NCBI GenBank assembly: GCA_963849105.1 | Contig: CAWKGD010000006.1 | Location: 124,001 to 188,000, forward strand | From: CAVRXQ01 sp963849105 | GTDB lineage: Bacteria > Actinomycetota > Acidimicrobiia > Acidimicrobiales > Bog-793 | DNA: 64,000 nucleotides | Reading direction: 5' to 3' | Shown: positions 49,991 through 58,941 of the stretch, one piece after another | How positions within the stretch are numbered: the stretch's first letter is position 1 | Layout of the letters: each line of letters opens with the position of its first letter | Notes under the pieces: model-generated | The model's database searches: none | The model's input: only the letters and a program-made list of their open reading frames with translations | Told to the model about the DNA's origin: nothing | Translations under genes and position numbers: made by a program

Positions 49991-51484
49991 GTGACCGAGT
50001 CCGAGGACGCCAAGCCCGAGGAGAACAACCCACCGGCGCATGGGGAGACAGATGAAACGCATGCTGGGTCTCACCTCGTAGCTCGAGCGGCCGAGTCGGC
50101 CCGAGTGGGTGCGCGGGTCAGCCTCGATCGATTTCGCACCGCAGCCGCCCGGCTCGGAAGCTCTCGGCTCGGGCTGCCGGTCACTGCCCTCTTCGTCGGG
50201 GCGGGCGCGGGGCTGGGTGCGGTCGGCTTCCGGTGGTTGATCTTCGGGTTCACCTGGCTCGCGACGGGCCACGAGCAGTTCGGACAGCAAGGACGGATCG
50301 CAAGCTCGCACCTCGAGTTCCTTGGGATCTGGTTCGTCTTTCTCGTCCCGGTCGTCGGCGGGCTCATTTACGGACCGCTGATCGAGCGGCACGCGAAAGA
50401 GGCGCGTGGCCACGGCGTCCCAGAAGTGATGGAGGCCGTGGCGCTCGAAAAGGGCAGGATCCGCCCACAGGTAACCGTCGTGAAGGCGCTCGCGTCGGCG
50501 CTGTGCATCGGCGCTGGCGGGTCGGTCGGGCGGGAAGGACCGATCGTCCAGGTCGGATCGGCCTGGGCCTCGACCGTCGGCCAGGTCGCTCGGATGTCAG
50601 AAAGCCGGCTGCGCGTCATCGTCGCCTGCGGAGCGGCCGGGGGGATCGCCGCGACGTTCAACGCCCCGATCACTGGCCTTTTCTTCGGGGCCGAGATCAT
50701 CTTGCGGGCGTTCTCGATCGACGCGCTGTTCGCCACGATCCTCTCGGCGGTGACGGCGGACCTCGTGAGCCGCGCCTTTTTCGGCGCCGCGCCCATCTTC
50801 TCCGGGGTGCCCCACGACCTCGTCGTGAGCCACGACTACACGTATCTATTGATTGCGGTCCTCGGAGTTGCGACGGGGTTCCTCGGAGTCGGCTTCAAGG
50901 TCGTGCTCTACAAGTTCGAGGACGTCGCCAACACCCTCTGGAGAGGGCGCCCCGAGTGGGCGCGTCCCGCCGTCGGCGGAATCCTGCTCGGCGCTCTCCT
51001 CCTCGTCCTCCCCGAGCTCTACGGGGTCGGCTACCCGGTGATCGACAAGGCGGCCTCCGGTCGCATCGTGCTGTGGCTCCTCCTCATCTTGATCGTGGGC
51101 AAAGTCGCTGCGGCCAGTCTGACGCTTGCGATCGGGGGGTCAGGGGGAGTGTTCGCCCCCTCGCTCTATGCGGGGGCAATGGCGGGAATGGCGTTCGGGG
51201 TGATCGTGGGCCACCTTTTCGGCCACATCGAGAGCACGCCGGCGATCTTCGCCGTCTTGGCGATGGGTGGCGTGTTCGGCGGGGCTACCCAGGCCCCGCT
51301 CACCGCGATCGCGAGCGTCGTCGAGATGACGAACAACTACACCCTGACGCTCGCCGTCATGCTCACCGTCGGCATCGCGACGGCGCTGTCAAGACGGGTC
51401 AGCTACAGCAGCATCTACACCGAAAAGCTCTTGCGTCGTGGGCTCGACATCGACCGAACAGACCCCGGATCGACTGTTCCCTAA
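49991..51484 (+). CDS. ClC-family chloride channel or H+/Cl- antiporter
   Basis: A 497-residue membrane protein with ClC selectivity motifs: GAGGSVGREGPIVQVGSAWA (GREGP) and GGSGGVFAPSLYAGAMAGMA (GxFxP), plus GIAATFNAPITGLFFGAEI. About 60 charged residues precede the first helix. No CBS domains follow. Bacterial ClC proteins exchange chloride for protons during acid shock, matching the proton ATPase nearby. GTG 49991 is four bases after the MarR stop; the frame reaches 39 codons upstream but overlaps that gene. Confidence 0.93.
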   Translation: MTESEDAKPEENNPPAHGETDETHAGSHLVARAAESARVGARVSLDRFRTAAARLGSSRLGLPVTALFVGAGAGLGAVGFRWLIFGFTWLATGHEQFGQQGRIASSHLEFLGIWFVFLVPVVGGLIYGPLIERHAKEARGHGVPEVMEAVALEKGRIRPQVTVVKALASALCIGAGGSVGREGPIVQVGSAWASTVGQVARMSESRLRVIVACGAAGGIAATFNAPITGLFFGAEIILRAFSIDALFATILSAVTADLVSRAFFGAAPIFSGVPHDLVVSHDYTYLLIAVLGVATGFLGVGFKVVLYKFEDVANTLWRGRPEWARPAVGGILLGALLLVLPELYGVGYPVIDKAASGRIVLWLLLILIVGKVAAASLTLAIGGSGGVFAPSLYAGAMAGMAFGVIVGHLFGHIESTPAIFAVLAMGGVFGGATQAPLTAIASVVEMTNNYTLTLAVMLTVGIATALSRRVSYSSIYTEKLLRRGLDIDRTDPGSTVP

Positions 51485-51518
51485 GCGGAAGGGGTTCAAG
51501 GTGAACAAGCGGCGCCAA

Positions 51519-52017
51519 ATGAGCGACGACGCGCTCGCGCGTGAGCTCGCGACTTGGGCGGGTCGCCTTCTCGTCGAGGCACGCGAGAGCGCTCGTCCGG
51601 GCTCTCGCAGCCGCACGACCACAGCAATCGGTGCTCTCGAAGGATTTGCCCGATAACCGTGCGCGCCTTGCTCAGCGCGCCGTGTGGATCATCGACCCGC
51701 TCGACGGAGCACGCGAGTTCGCGCAGGGTCGACGCGACTTCGCAGTTCACGTGGCGCTCGTGCTCAAGGGTGAACCTGCGATCGGTGCGGTCGCGCTGCC
51801 GGCACTCGGTGTGACGCATTCCACGGCTGAGACGATTCAGCTCGATGAGATGCCGGAACGTCCGCTCCGCATCGTTATCAACCGCACTCGTCGACTGGCG
51901 TTTTTTGCGGAGCACGTTGCTGACGCCCTCGCAAAGACGATCGGCACACGGTTACGGTGGCCGCCGCTCATCCGTCGCGCCGAGGAGCTTGCAGACGAGC
52001 TCGCCGTCGTCACCTGA
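51519..52017 (+). pseudogene. Decayed CysQ/inositol-monophosphatase-like gene
   Basis: Frame 1 from ATG 51519 encodes the first helix of the family (DDALARELATWAGRLLVEAR) and then breaks; the family continues in the next frame from about 51600 (ALAAARPQQSVLSKDLPDN, VWIIDPLDGAREFAQGRRDF), including the metal-site motif DPLDG. It ends after RLRWPP, losing the C-terminal third. At least one frameshift, some internal loss and a truncation: a remnant. Confidence 0.75.
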
Positions 52018-52238
52018 CAGGCGCTGGTCGCGCAATCGTCGCTCCCCGAATGAGGCGCTCTGTCTGGTTCCGTGTCGTTGACGCGTCGCTTGGCAGCGCC
52101 GACTCAGCGCTCCGAATGCTGACGGCTGTCCCATAACGCGCGGCAGCGCGCCAAGCGCCTCGCCCTCAAGTGCCGTACGGCAGCATATAGATAGTGCGAC
52201 ACGCCCGGCGTTCGGGGTCACCCAGGTCTCCTCGACGC

Positions 52239-52568
52239 TCACGACTCGATTGGCGGCGCGCCCTGGTTCGGGGCTGGCCGGGTTCCCTTGGGGACGTAGT
52301 CGAAGAACCGGTGAGTCATGCCGTTGCCGGTCCACTCGGCTCGCAGGCGGGTACGACGCTCAAGCCGACGCATCGCTGACAACAATTCGCGGTTGAGCTC
52401 ACGGGGATCCGTACCTCGCGTCGAAGCCTCGACGCGGAAGCCTTCGGGAGTTCGCGTAATCGTGCCACCGACGAGCCGACCCAGCATCGGGCCGATCTTG
52501 TCCGGGCTGTCCGTGCTGATATCAGCTGTGAGGTGAAATCGAACTTCGGCCACTTTGGCGCTAACCAT
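52239..52568 (-). CDS. Hypothetical protein
   Basis: A 109-residue protein of no family I know. It looks like one alpha/beta domain (VAEVRFHLTADISTDSPDKI ... VGGTITRTPEGFRVEASTRG) with a basic arginine-rich helix (RRLERRTRLRAEW). The preceding 221 bases (52018-52238) hold nothing I can support. Two start choices (MVSAKVAEV or the inner GTG of VAEV) remain open. Confidence 0.5.
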   Translation of the reverse strand: MVSAKVAEVRFHLTADISTDSPDKIGPMLGRLVGGTITRTPEGFRVEASTRGTDPRELNRELLSAMRRLERRTRLRAEWTGNGMTHRFFDYVPKGTRPAPNQGAPPIES

Positions 52569-52678
52569 AGGAGCGCCAGGTCCCGGTGATTAGGGACGCT
52601 TCGGGCGCGCTCCGTCCAACGCGACCCTGTGAGACTGCGCGCGGCCCCCGCGCCAACAGGTCAAACGCAGCGAACTAA

Positions 52679-53053
52679 CTAGTCGCCTGTCGTCTCGTAG
52701 TACTTGACCCGTGCCCGCATCAACTGCCTGAGGAGCTTGATCGGTAGCGGTCGGTCATAGGGAAGCTTGACGAAGCCTTCACCGGCCTCGTAGCCGGCGG
52801 CTTCGACTGCGGACTTTTGAGTGGCGAAGAACGATGGAGAGAACCGCAACGAACAGTGGTTCTTAAAATTCTGCAGCATCCAGAGGTTCGCCTTTTCCCC
52901 CCGAACGTACATGGGTAGGTTCCACTTGAGTTCCTCCCGCGCCTTCGAGTCGGCCTTTCGGCTCAGCTCCCTCAGGGTCTCGAGATGCGGCCGCTGCGCG
53001 TCGCTCAGCTTCGCGAAGTAATCGTCGACGTTCGTTCTCTTCGGCATCGGCAT
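52679..53053 (-). CDS. DUF1801/YdhG-like protein
   Basis: A 124-residue protein of the YdhG/DUF1801 fold: NVDDYFAKLSDAQRPHLETL ... EELKWNLPMYVRGEKANLWM, then GEGFVKLPYDRPLPIKLLRQ. Relatives were proposed as iron chaperones; function is unproven. ATG 53053 follows GGGGAGG at seven bases; an upstream in-frame start at 53077 would include that ribosome site and is less likely. Confidence 0.82.
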   Translation of the reverse strand: MPMPKRTNVDDYFAKLSDAQRPHLETLRELSRKADSKAREELKWNLPMYVRGEKANLWMLQNFKNHCSLRFSPSFFATQKSAVEAAGYEAGEGFVKLPYDRPLPIKLLRQLMRARVKYYETTGD

Positions 53054-53562
53054 GGCATCACCTCCCCTTCTCGACATCCACCTCTCTCGGGGAAATCATT
53101 GCCTAGGAAGCCCAGCAAGCGTTCAATCCGATTGCGCCCGACGTGCGCCCGTCGATGCGCCTCGCTCCCGGCGGTCGGGGACAGTCACAGCCCGGCTCAT
53201 CTCGACGCGCATTATGGGACGCGTGCGGCTTTGATGTCTCAACTTCACAATTTCTCTGTCCGGATTTGGCACGAAGGGGACTGCTCACGGGCCGCCAGAA
53301 GCAAGCGACTGGCACGCCAGCATCGCCTTTTGGAACTGCGGCGAGTTCGGTCCGACCCCCCGTGGAGGGTGGAATGAAAACCCCGCGTTGCGAGACCGTC
53401 TGATCCGGCACTTTCGGGACGGCGTGCGTGCTGCAGGCACTGGGGGGCCATTTGGGAGCGCGAGGGGTAGCACCACCTTCTCTCAGCTTTCGCCCAGTTC
53501 TCCCGCACAGACTGCGGCGCTATGGCGCCCGAGGTCGAGGTGGGACGGATACAGGCGACACC
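53054..53562. other. Gene-free stretch
   Basis: 509 bases upstream of the DUF2142 gene. Several frames stay open because of GC content, but none has a ribosome site plus recognisable protein pattern. No repeat noticed. Confidence 0.45.
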
Positions 53563-55188
53563 GTGAAGAGCACCCGCCGTCGCGACCGGATGGCTCCGTT
53601 CTTACTGCTCTTCCTGTTGGCCGGGCTGGCGGTCTGCTGGACGTTCGCCACCCCTTTGTTCGGGATCTCGGACGAGTCCGCCCACGTCATAAAGGCGGCG
53701 GCCGTTGCAAGGGGCCAGCTGGTGGGCAAGCCGGCAGGCGCCGGACGCACCGTGGTCGAGATCCCGGGGAACCTCATCGGGACCAACCGTTTTCCCTGCT
53801 TCGCGTTCAGGCCCGATATCAGTGCCGGTTGCGAGGCGCCGCTGGGCCACGACGCTTCGACCGTCCCCGAGAAGACCTGGGTCGGCTACTACCCACCCTT
53901 CTACTACCTCGTCGTTGGGTGGCCGTCGCTGCTCTTCGGAGGGGCAGCCGCCGTCTACGCGATGCGGGTTGTTGCCGCCCTGCTCGGGGCCGCCCTGCTG
54001 ACCGGCGCCTTCCTGTCCGCGGCGGAGGCACCCGGGCGGACCCTGCTGCTGCCGGCGACGGCGGCACTGTCGACACCGTACGTCTTCGCCTACGTCGGCT
54101 CGGTGAACCCAAGCGGCATGGAGATGGCAGCAGCCCTCTGTGCCTGGAGCTCCGGGGTGGCGCTTGCCGACGGGCCGGAGCGCCGATACCGCCGACGGAT
54201 CCTCGTTCGTTTCGTGTTGGGCTTGGTGGTGCTCACCCAGGTACGGGACTTCGGTCCGATCTTCGCGACGGTGATCGCGGTCACCCTCGCTTGTTGGTAC
54301 GGCCCGCGGGAGAGTTGGCACTTGCTTCGTCATAAAGCGGCGAGGCTCATCGCCCTCGGCGTCGGTTTGTGCGCGGCCTTCACCGCGGGCTGGGTGCTGT
54401 TCATAGCGAACCTCAACTTCCTCCCCGGTGCCACGGTGCAGAAGGGAGCGGGGTTACTGAGACTTGTTGAGCTCTCCGCCGGCCGCTACTTGGTGGACGT
54501 GGAACAGCTCGTGGGAGCCCTCGGCTGGGCGAACCGCTCTCCGCCGCTCTGGATCACGGTCCTCGGTCTCGGCGTGATGGGCGGACTGCTCTTGCTCGGC
54601 CTGTTGCGCGCGCCGAGACGCCAGCGGCGTATCGTCCTCGCATTGTTGGTCTTTTCCGTGGTCTTTCCCATTGTCCTGGTCGCGTTCGAAGCTGGTCGCC
54701 AAGGACTCCTCGGTCAGGGCCGCTACTGGTTCGCGCTGCTCGCCGGGGTTTCGCTCGCTGCCGCGGAAGCCGGGGGCTCTCGACAGACCCGAGTCAACTG
54801 GCTGTTATTGGCCGCCGTGGCAGGGGCGGTGGTGACGGTTCACTCGGTCACGTTTGTGACCATCCTTGATGGGTTCCGGGTCGGATCCGCCCAGCCGGGA
54901 GCGTCACGCGGCTGGAACCCGCCGGGCGGTGCCTACTTCTGGCCGATCGCCTATGCGACGCTCTCCGTGTCACTCGCGTGGTGGTGGCGGCGGAGCGACA
55001 CCTCATGGCTCAATCGGCGCGGCGAGCCGGCTGATGCAGTGGCGAAAGCCGTCGAACACGCGCTGACGGCGCGACGCTCGAAAATGCGCTATCTCGTCGT
55101 CCGCGATTCCAGGCGTCGTGCGATCGTCGAACGCCTGCCCGAACGTCTGCGCGACCGCGTCCACGAGCACGCGCTGTTTCGTCCGTGA
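53563..55188 (+). CDS. DUF2142 polytopic membrane protein
   Basis: A 541-residue integral membrane protein of the DUF2142 family: first helix MAPFLLLFLLAGLAVCWTFA, the marker FGISDESAHVIKAAAVARGQ, an outside loop with KTWVGYYPPFYYLVVGWPSL, and about ten more helices including LALLVFSVVFPIVLVAFEAG. The family resembles GT-C glycosyltransferases and is linked to surface polysaccharide assembly. GTG 53563 or ATG 53590 start. The C-terminal 55 residues are soluble, basic and unlike the family. It is coupled to the hydrolase gene by a GTGA overlap. Confidence 0.82.
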   Translation: MKSTRRRDRMAPFLLLFLLAGLAVCWTFATPLFGISDESAHVIKAAAVARGQLVGKPAGAGRTVVEIPGNLIGTNRFPCFAFRPDISAGCEAPLGHDASTVPEKTWVGYYPPFYYLVVGWPSLLFGGAAAVYAMRVVAALLGAALLTGAFLSAAEAPGRTLLLPATAALSTPYVFAYVGSVNPSGMEMAAALCAWSSGVALADGPERRYRRRILVRFVLGLVVLTQVRDFGPIFATVIAVTLACWYGPRESWHLLRHKAARLIALGVGLCAAFTAGWVLFIANLNFLPGATVQKGAGLLRLVELSAGRYLVDVEQLVGALGWANRSPPLWITVLGLGVMGGLLLLGLLRAPRRQRRIVLALLVFSVVFPIVLVAFEAGRQGLLGQGRYWFALLAGVSLAAAEAGGSRQTRVNWLLLAAVAGAVVTVHSVTFVTILDGFRVGSAQPGASRGWNPPGGAYFWPIAYATLSVSLAWWWRRSDTSWLNRRGEPADAVAKAVEHALTARRSKMRYLVVRDSRRRAIVERLPERLRDRVHEHALFRP

Positions 55189-55958
55189 TACTGCACGTTC
55201 AAGAGTGGGGCGACGCCGAATCGCCGGCCATCATCTGCCTGCATGACATCACGTCCCACGGCGGGCATTTCGCCCAACTCGCGACGCGGCTTACAGGTTT
55301 TCGGGTTTTCGCTCCCGACCTGCGTGGTCACGGCCATTCGAACTGGGATCCCCCCTGGGGAATCCGGACACATGTTGACGACGTCCTCGTCACGGTGGAC
55401 TCGGTTGGCATCGAACCCGCGGTGTGGGTCGGTCACGGTTTCGGTGGTCGGCTCGTGCTCGAGATCGCGGCGCGCGAGCCGGATCTCGCCGAACGCATCG
55501 TGCTCCTCGATCCAGCAATCCGCATCCCTCCCAGTATCGCTCTAGCGCTCTCCGACGCGGCGATGGTCGAGCGCGTCTTTCACAGAACGGAAGAGGCGGT
55601 ACCGCCGCCGTTTGCCGGGCAACTCTTCGCCACGCCAAAGGCGCTGCTCGAAGAGGAGCGCCGTCAGCACCTCGAACCGATCGCCGGTGGTTTTCGGTGG
55701 CGCTATTGCGCGAGCGCGGTGGTGTCGATCCTCGGCGAGCTCGCCGGCTGGGGACCGCCTCCCGAGGAAATTCGTGCGGAAGTACTCCTTGTCCGCCCCT
55801 CACAAGAGAGCATCGTCGGGCCGCGACAAGTCGAACATCTCCGGCACGTTCTTTCCGACCGCTTGCGGGTCGCCGAAGTACCGGGGGGACACGTCGTGCT
55901 CTGGGACACGTTCACGCACACGGCCGAAGCGATCGTCGGTTTTCTCGACGGCGCCTAG
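55185..55958 (+). CDS. Alpha/beta-hydrolase-fold protein lacking the nucleophile serine
   Basis: A 257-residue alpha/beta hydrolase: oxyanion-side loop ICLHDITSHGGHF, strand and turn VFAPDLRGHGHSNWDPPWGI, then the nucleophile elbow, which reads VWVGHGFGGRLVLEIA: residue 85, normally serine in GHSFGG, is glycine (codon GGT; AGT would be serine). The general-base histidine is present in VPGGHVVLWD. It starts in a GTGA overlap with the DUF2142 gene. It may be catalytically dead, a binding protein, or the result of a recent single-base change or error. Confidence 0.83.
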   Translation: MILHVQEWGDAESPAIICLHDITSHGGHFAQLATRLTGFRVFAPDLRGHGHSNWDPPWGIRTHVDDVLVTVDSVGIEPAVWVGHGFGGRLVLEIAAREPDLAERIVLLDPAIRIPPSIALALSDAAMVERVFHRTEEAVPPPFAGQLFATPKALLEEERRQHLEPIAGGFRWRYCASAVVSILGELAGWGPPPEEIRAEVLLVRPSQESIVGPRQVEHLRHVLSDRLRVAEVPGGHVVLWDTFTHTAEAIVGFLDGA

Positions 55959-56356
55959 CTCTTCCACAGTGAGCGCGCTCGGCATCTCGCAAGATCCACC
56001 CCCCGCTCGGCCCCGGCCGGGTGGACCCCAGGCGGGCCACCGCCCAGCACTCTGACGAACGCCGGATGGATTCCGGCCTCGCCTTCCCACGATTAATTCT
56101 CGTCCTTGTCTTCGCGGCGGTAGCGAATCCAGCGCCCAAGGCAGAGCGTTTTCCGACAAATGACATCCTCTCTGGCCACACGCGCGCCTGGACGAGCGAG
56201 GAAGGTTGGTTCCGCTCGCGTTGGCGGAGCCATCTGCGGCGCACTGTCAGCAACCACACCGCTGCTCCCCAGGACGGTCACAACTCACCGGCGTACCGTG
56301 CAATGCAGATGGCACGCAGTGCCCGTGCCGTGCACGAACCTCCAAAGGAGGTTGCC
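55959..56356. other. Gene-free stretch upstream of the ABC exporter
   Basis: 398 bases; the permease frame is open upstream through much of it but lacks family sequence, and a strong ribosome site at its right end marks the real start. It should hold the promoter of the exporter operon. No repeat noticed. Confidence 0.45.
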
Positions 56357-58123
56357 GTGTTCTCGCTTAGCTACCTGTGGAGCGAGCTCCACCGCCGATT
56401 CGGCCGGACGCTCGTCACCGCCATTGGCCTAGCAGTCGCCGCCGCCCTCGTCATCGGCATCATCGGCGTCTCCGACGGCCTGAGCGCCGCCCAGAATAAG
56501 GTGCTTTCGCCGCTCGGCTCGGTCGGAACGAACATCATCGTTACGCAGACGATCGCCCCGACGACATCTCAGAAAACCACCTCGAACACGAGGTCGACCG
56601 CGTCACACGGCGGCTTCTTCGCCGTCGGAGCTGGCGGCGTCGGCGCGGCAGCGCTCAACAGCACCGCCAGCAAAGACTCAGCCGACTACGACGCGAACAA
56701 TGGGACGGTCCTCACCGACCTCGCCAAGCTCGGCAAGCCAGGCACGACCTTCACTCATGACTTCTTCTTCCCGAACACCCTTGTCCCGTTCCCCACCCAG
56801 GCGGTTTCGGTCATCTCGTCGATCAAGAACGTCACCTCGTCGGTCGGGGCACTCTCTCTGAAAGCGACTCACGAGACCGGCACCGTCCCGACGATCACTG
56901 CATCCTTCAAGTCCGGCGGTCAGACGCTGAAGGTCACTACGAAGCCGCCGACGCTCACGGCCGCTCAGGAGACGGCTGAACGGGCTTGCATCCAAAAACT
57001 ATTCGCCTCATCGGCTCCTTCTCGAACGTCGTCGTCTTATCCAAAGGGAGCGAGCGGGGCGCCGAGTAGCAGCGGCGGGGTTCGTTTCACCGGCACTAGC
57101 TCGGCATTCGAAAAGTGCATGACGCCCTCCCAGAAGGCCTACGAACAAGACGTCGTCGTGCCTGAACAAACGATCCAAGAGACGATCAACCCACCGTCGA
57201 CGAACACCGAAGAGAAGACCTACACGGTCGGTGGGGTGAATCCGACGAACACCACCTCGGGCTTGGTGACGGCGTCGCAAGTGACGTCTGGCAGCTGGTT
57301 CACGACAGGCGCCAATGGCGAGGTGCTCGTCAACTCCTCCTACGCGTCGGCGAACCACCTTAAAGTTGGCGACAAGCTCACGATCAACGGCACCTCATAC
57401 AAGATCGTCGGCGTCGTCGAGCCGACGCTGACGGGCGACATCTCCGACGTCTACTTCAGCCTCACGACTGCCCAGTCGCTCGCCAGCGAGAAGGGCGAAG
57501 TCGACGAGGTGATCGTCACGGTGAAGAGCGCCTCCGATGTCAATGCTGTCGCTGCCCAGATCAAAAAAGACCTCCCCGGCGCGACGGTGCTCACTTCGAA
57601 GAGCCTCGCCGACCACGTCACCGGCAGCCTCGCCAACGCGAAGAAGTTGGCGAACGACCTCGGTGGCGCGCTGGCGATCGTCGTCTTATTGGCGGCGTTC
57701 CTCATCGCCGCCCTGTTGACCCTCTCATCGGTCGCCAAGCGGACCCGTGAGATTGGCACCCTGCGGGCGATCGGCTGGTCGCGCCCGCGAGTCGTCGGCC
57801 AGATCGTCGCCGAGACGCTCGGCATCGGAATCCTCGGTGCTGTCGCCGGGGTCGGTCTTGGCTTCGGAATCGCGGCGGTCATCGGCGCCGTCGGTCCGGG
57901 TCTGTCGGTTACCTCGACCGGACTCGCTGTCGGCGCCTCGTCGCTCAGCCAGACGACGACCGCGTCGATCACGAGCATCATCCACCTGACCGCCCCGATC
58001 CAGCCCGTGACAATCTTCCTCGGGATGGCTGGCGCCATCGTCGGCGGCCTCCTTGCCGGGCTCATCGGCGGCTGGCGCGCTTCCCGGCTCGCCCCGGCCG
58101 TCGCCCTTCGAGACATCGGATAG
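56357..58123 (+). CDS. FtsX/MacB-type ABC transporter permease
   Basis: A 588-residue permease: an N-terminal helix (LVTAIGLAVAAALVIGIIGV), a large Ser/Thr-rich extracytoplasmic insert of about 380 residues holding a MacB-like periplasmic domain (GSWFTTGANGEVLVNSSYAS ... KVGDKLTINGTSYKIVGVVE), and three C-terminal helices with the FtsX signature (TREIGTLRAIGWSRPRVVGQ). GTG 56357 follows AAAGGAGG. Such exporters move peptides, lipoproteins or antibiotics outward or act in envelope signalling. Followed by its ATPase at eight bases. Confidence 0.9.
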   Translation: MFSLSYLWSELHRRFGRTLVTAIGLAVAAALVIGIIGVSDGLSAAQNKVLSPLGSVGTNIIVTQTIAPTTSQKTTSNTRSTASHGGFFAVGAGGVGAAALNSTASKDSADYDANNGTVLTDLAKLGKPGTTFTHDFFFPNTLVPFPTQAVSVISSIKNVTSSVGALSLKATHETGTVPTITASFKSGGQTLKVTTKPPTLTAAQETAERACIQKLFASSAPSRTSSSYPKGASGAPSSSGGVRFTGTSSAFEKCMTPSQKAYEQDVVVPEQTIQETINPPSTNTEEKTYTVGGVNPTNTTSGLVTASQVTSGSWFTTGANGEVLVNSSYASANHLKVGDKLTINGTSYKIVGVVEPTLTGDISDVYFSLTTAQSLASEKGEVDEVIVTVKSASDVNAVAAQIKKDLPGATVLTSKSLADHVTGSLANAKKLANDLGGALAIVVLLAAFLIAALLTLSSVAKRTREIGTLRAIGWSRPRVVGQIVAETLGIGILGAVAGVGLGFGIAAVIGAVGPGLSVTSTGLAVGASSLSQTTTASITSIIHLTAPIQPVTIFLGMAGAIVGGLLAGLIGGWRASRLAPAVALRDIG

Positions 58124-58130
58124 GAACACG

Positions 58131-58919
58131 ATGACCACCATCGACGACACCACCGCAATGACCCGATCACCCGCGGCTGGCTCTCCGGCCGCGGGTGAGA
58201 AAGGAGGGGGCGCAAAGACCGACACCGGTGCCGCCTACGAATTCCGCCAGGTGGAGCGGGACTACAGCCGCGGCGGGACACTCGTGCGAGCCGTGCGCGC
58301 ATTCGATCTCGACATCGCCGCGGGCGAGATGGTCGCGATCGAGGGGCCGTCCGGATCGGGTAAGTCGACCCTCCTGCAGCTTCTCGGCTGCCTCGAGGTC
58401 CCGACGTCCGGTCGGATCAGCTTCTTCGGCCGCGAGCTCGGAAACCTCTCCGACCGAGAGCTCACCGCTATCCGCAGCGAGGACATCGGCTTCGTCTTCC
58501 AGCAGTTCAACCTCATCCCGACGCTGTCGGCGTCGGAGAACGTCGCCATCGCCATGGTGCCGAACAAGGTGCGCCACGACGCGCGCCTGGCGCGTGCCCA
58601 CGAGCTCCTCACCCGGGTCGGACTCGGACATCGCCTCGACCACCTTCCCTCGCGGATGTCGGGAGGCGAACAACAGCGCGTGGCGATCGCCCGGGCGCTC
58701 GCCAACTCCCCGCGCGTCGTCATCGCCGACGAGCCGACGGGCAATCTCGACTCCGAAACCGCCGCAGAGGTGATCGACCTCATTGCCGAGCTGCACCGAG
58801 ACTCGGGTGGCGCAGTGATCCTCGCGACCCACGACGATGAGATCGCGAAACGGGTCGGCCGCCGGGTGCGACTGCGCGACGGGGCGATCGTCGATGATCT
58901 GCGAACAGCGGGCGCGTAG
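58131..58919 (+). CDS. MacB/LolD-type ABC transporter ATP-binding protein
   Basis: A 262-residue ATPase subunit: Walker A GPSGSGKST, Q-loop VFQQFNLIPTLSASENV, signature SGGEQQRVAIARALA, Walker B VVIADEPTGNLDSET and H-loop ILATHDDE. An unusual 40-residue Ala/Gly-rich N-terminal extension precedes the fold. It pairs with the FtsX-type permease immediately upstream. Confidence 0.93.
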   Translation: MTTIDDTTAMTRSPAAGSPAAGEKGGGAKTDTGAAYEFRQVERDYSRGGTLVRAVRAFDLDIAAGEMVAIEGPSGSGKSTLLQLLGCLEVPTSGRISFFGRELGNLSDRELTAIRSEDIGFVFQQFNLIPTLSASENVAIAMVPNKVRHDARLARAHELLTRVGLGHRLDHLPSRMSGGEQQRVAIARALANSPRVVIADEPTGNLDSETAAEVIDLIAELHRDSGGAVILATHDDEIAKRVGRRVRLRDGAIVDDLRTAGA

Positions 58920-58941
58920 CCGCCCCGAAAGACATAAAGCG

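Noticed and set aside
53410..53430. TTCGGGACG match resembling the tRNA-Pro anticodon loop, considered as the missing att site
   Set aside because: Only nine bases match and no T arm or acceptor sequence follows.
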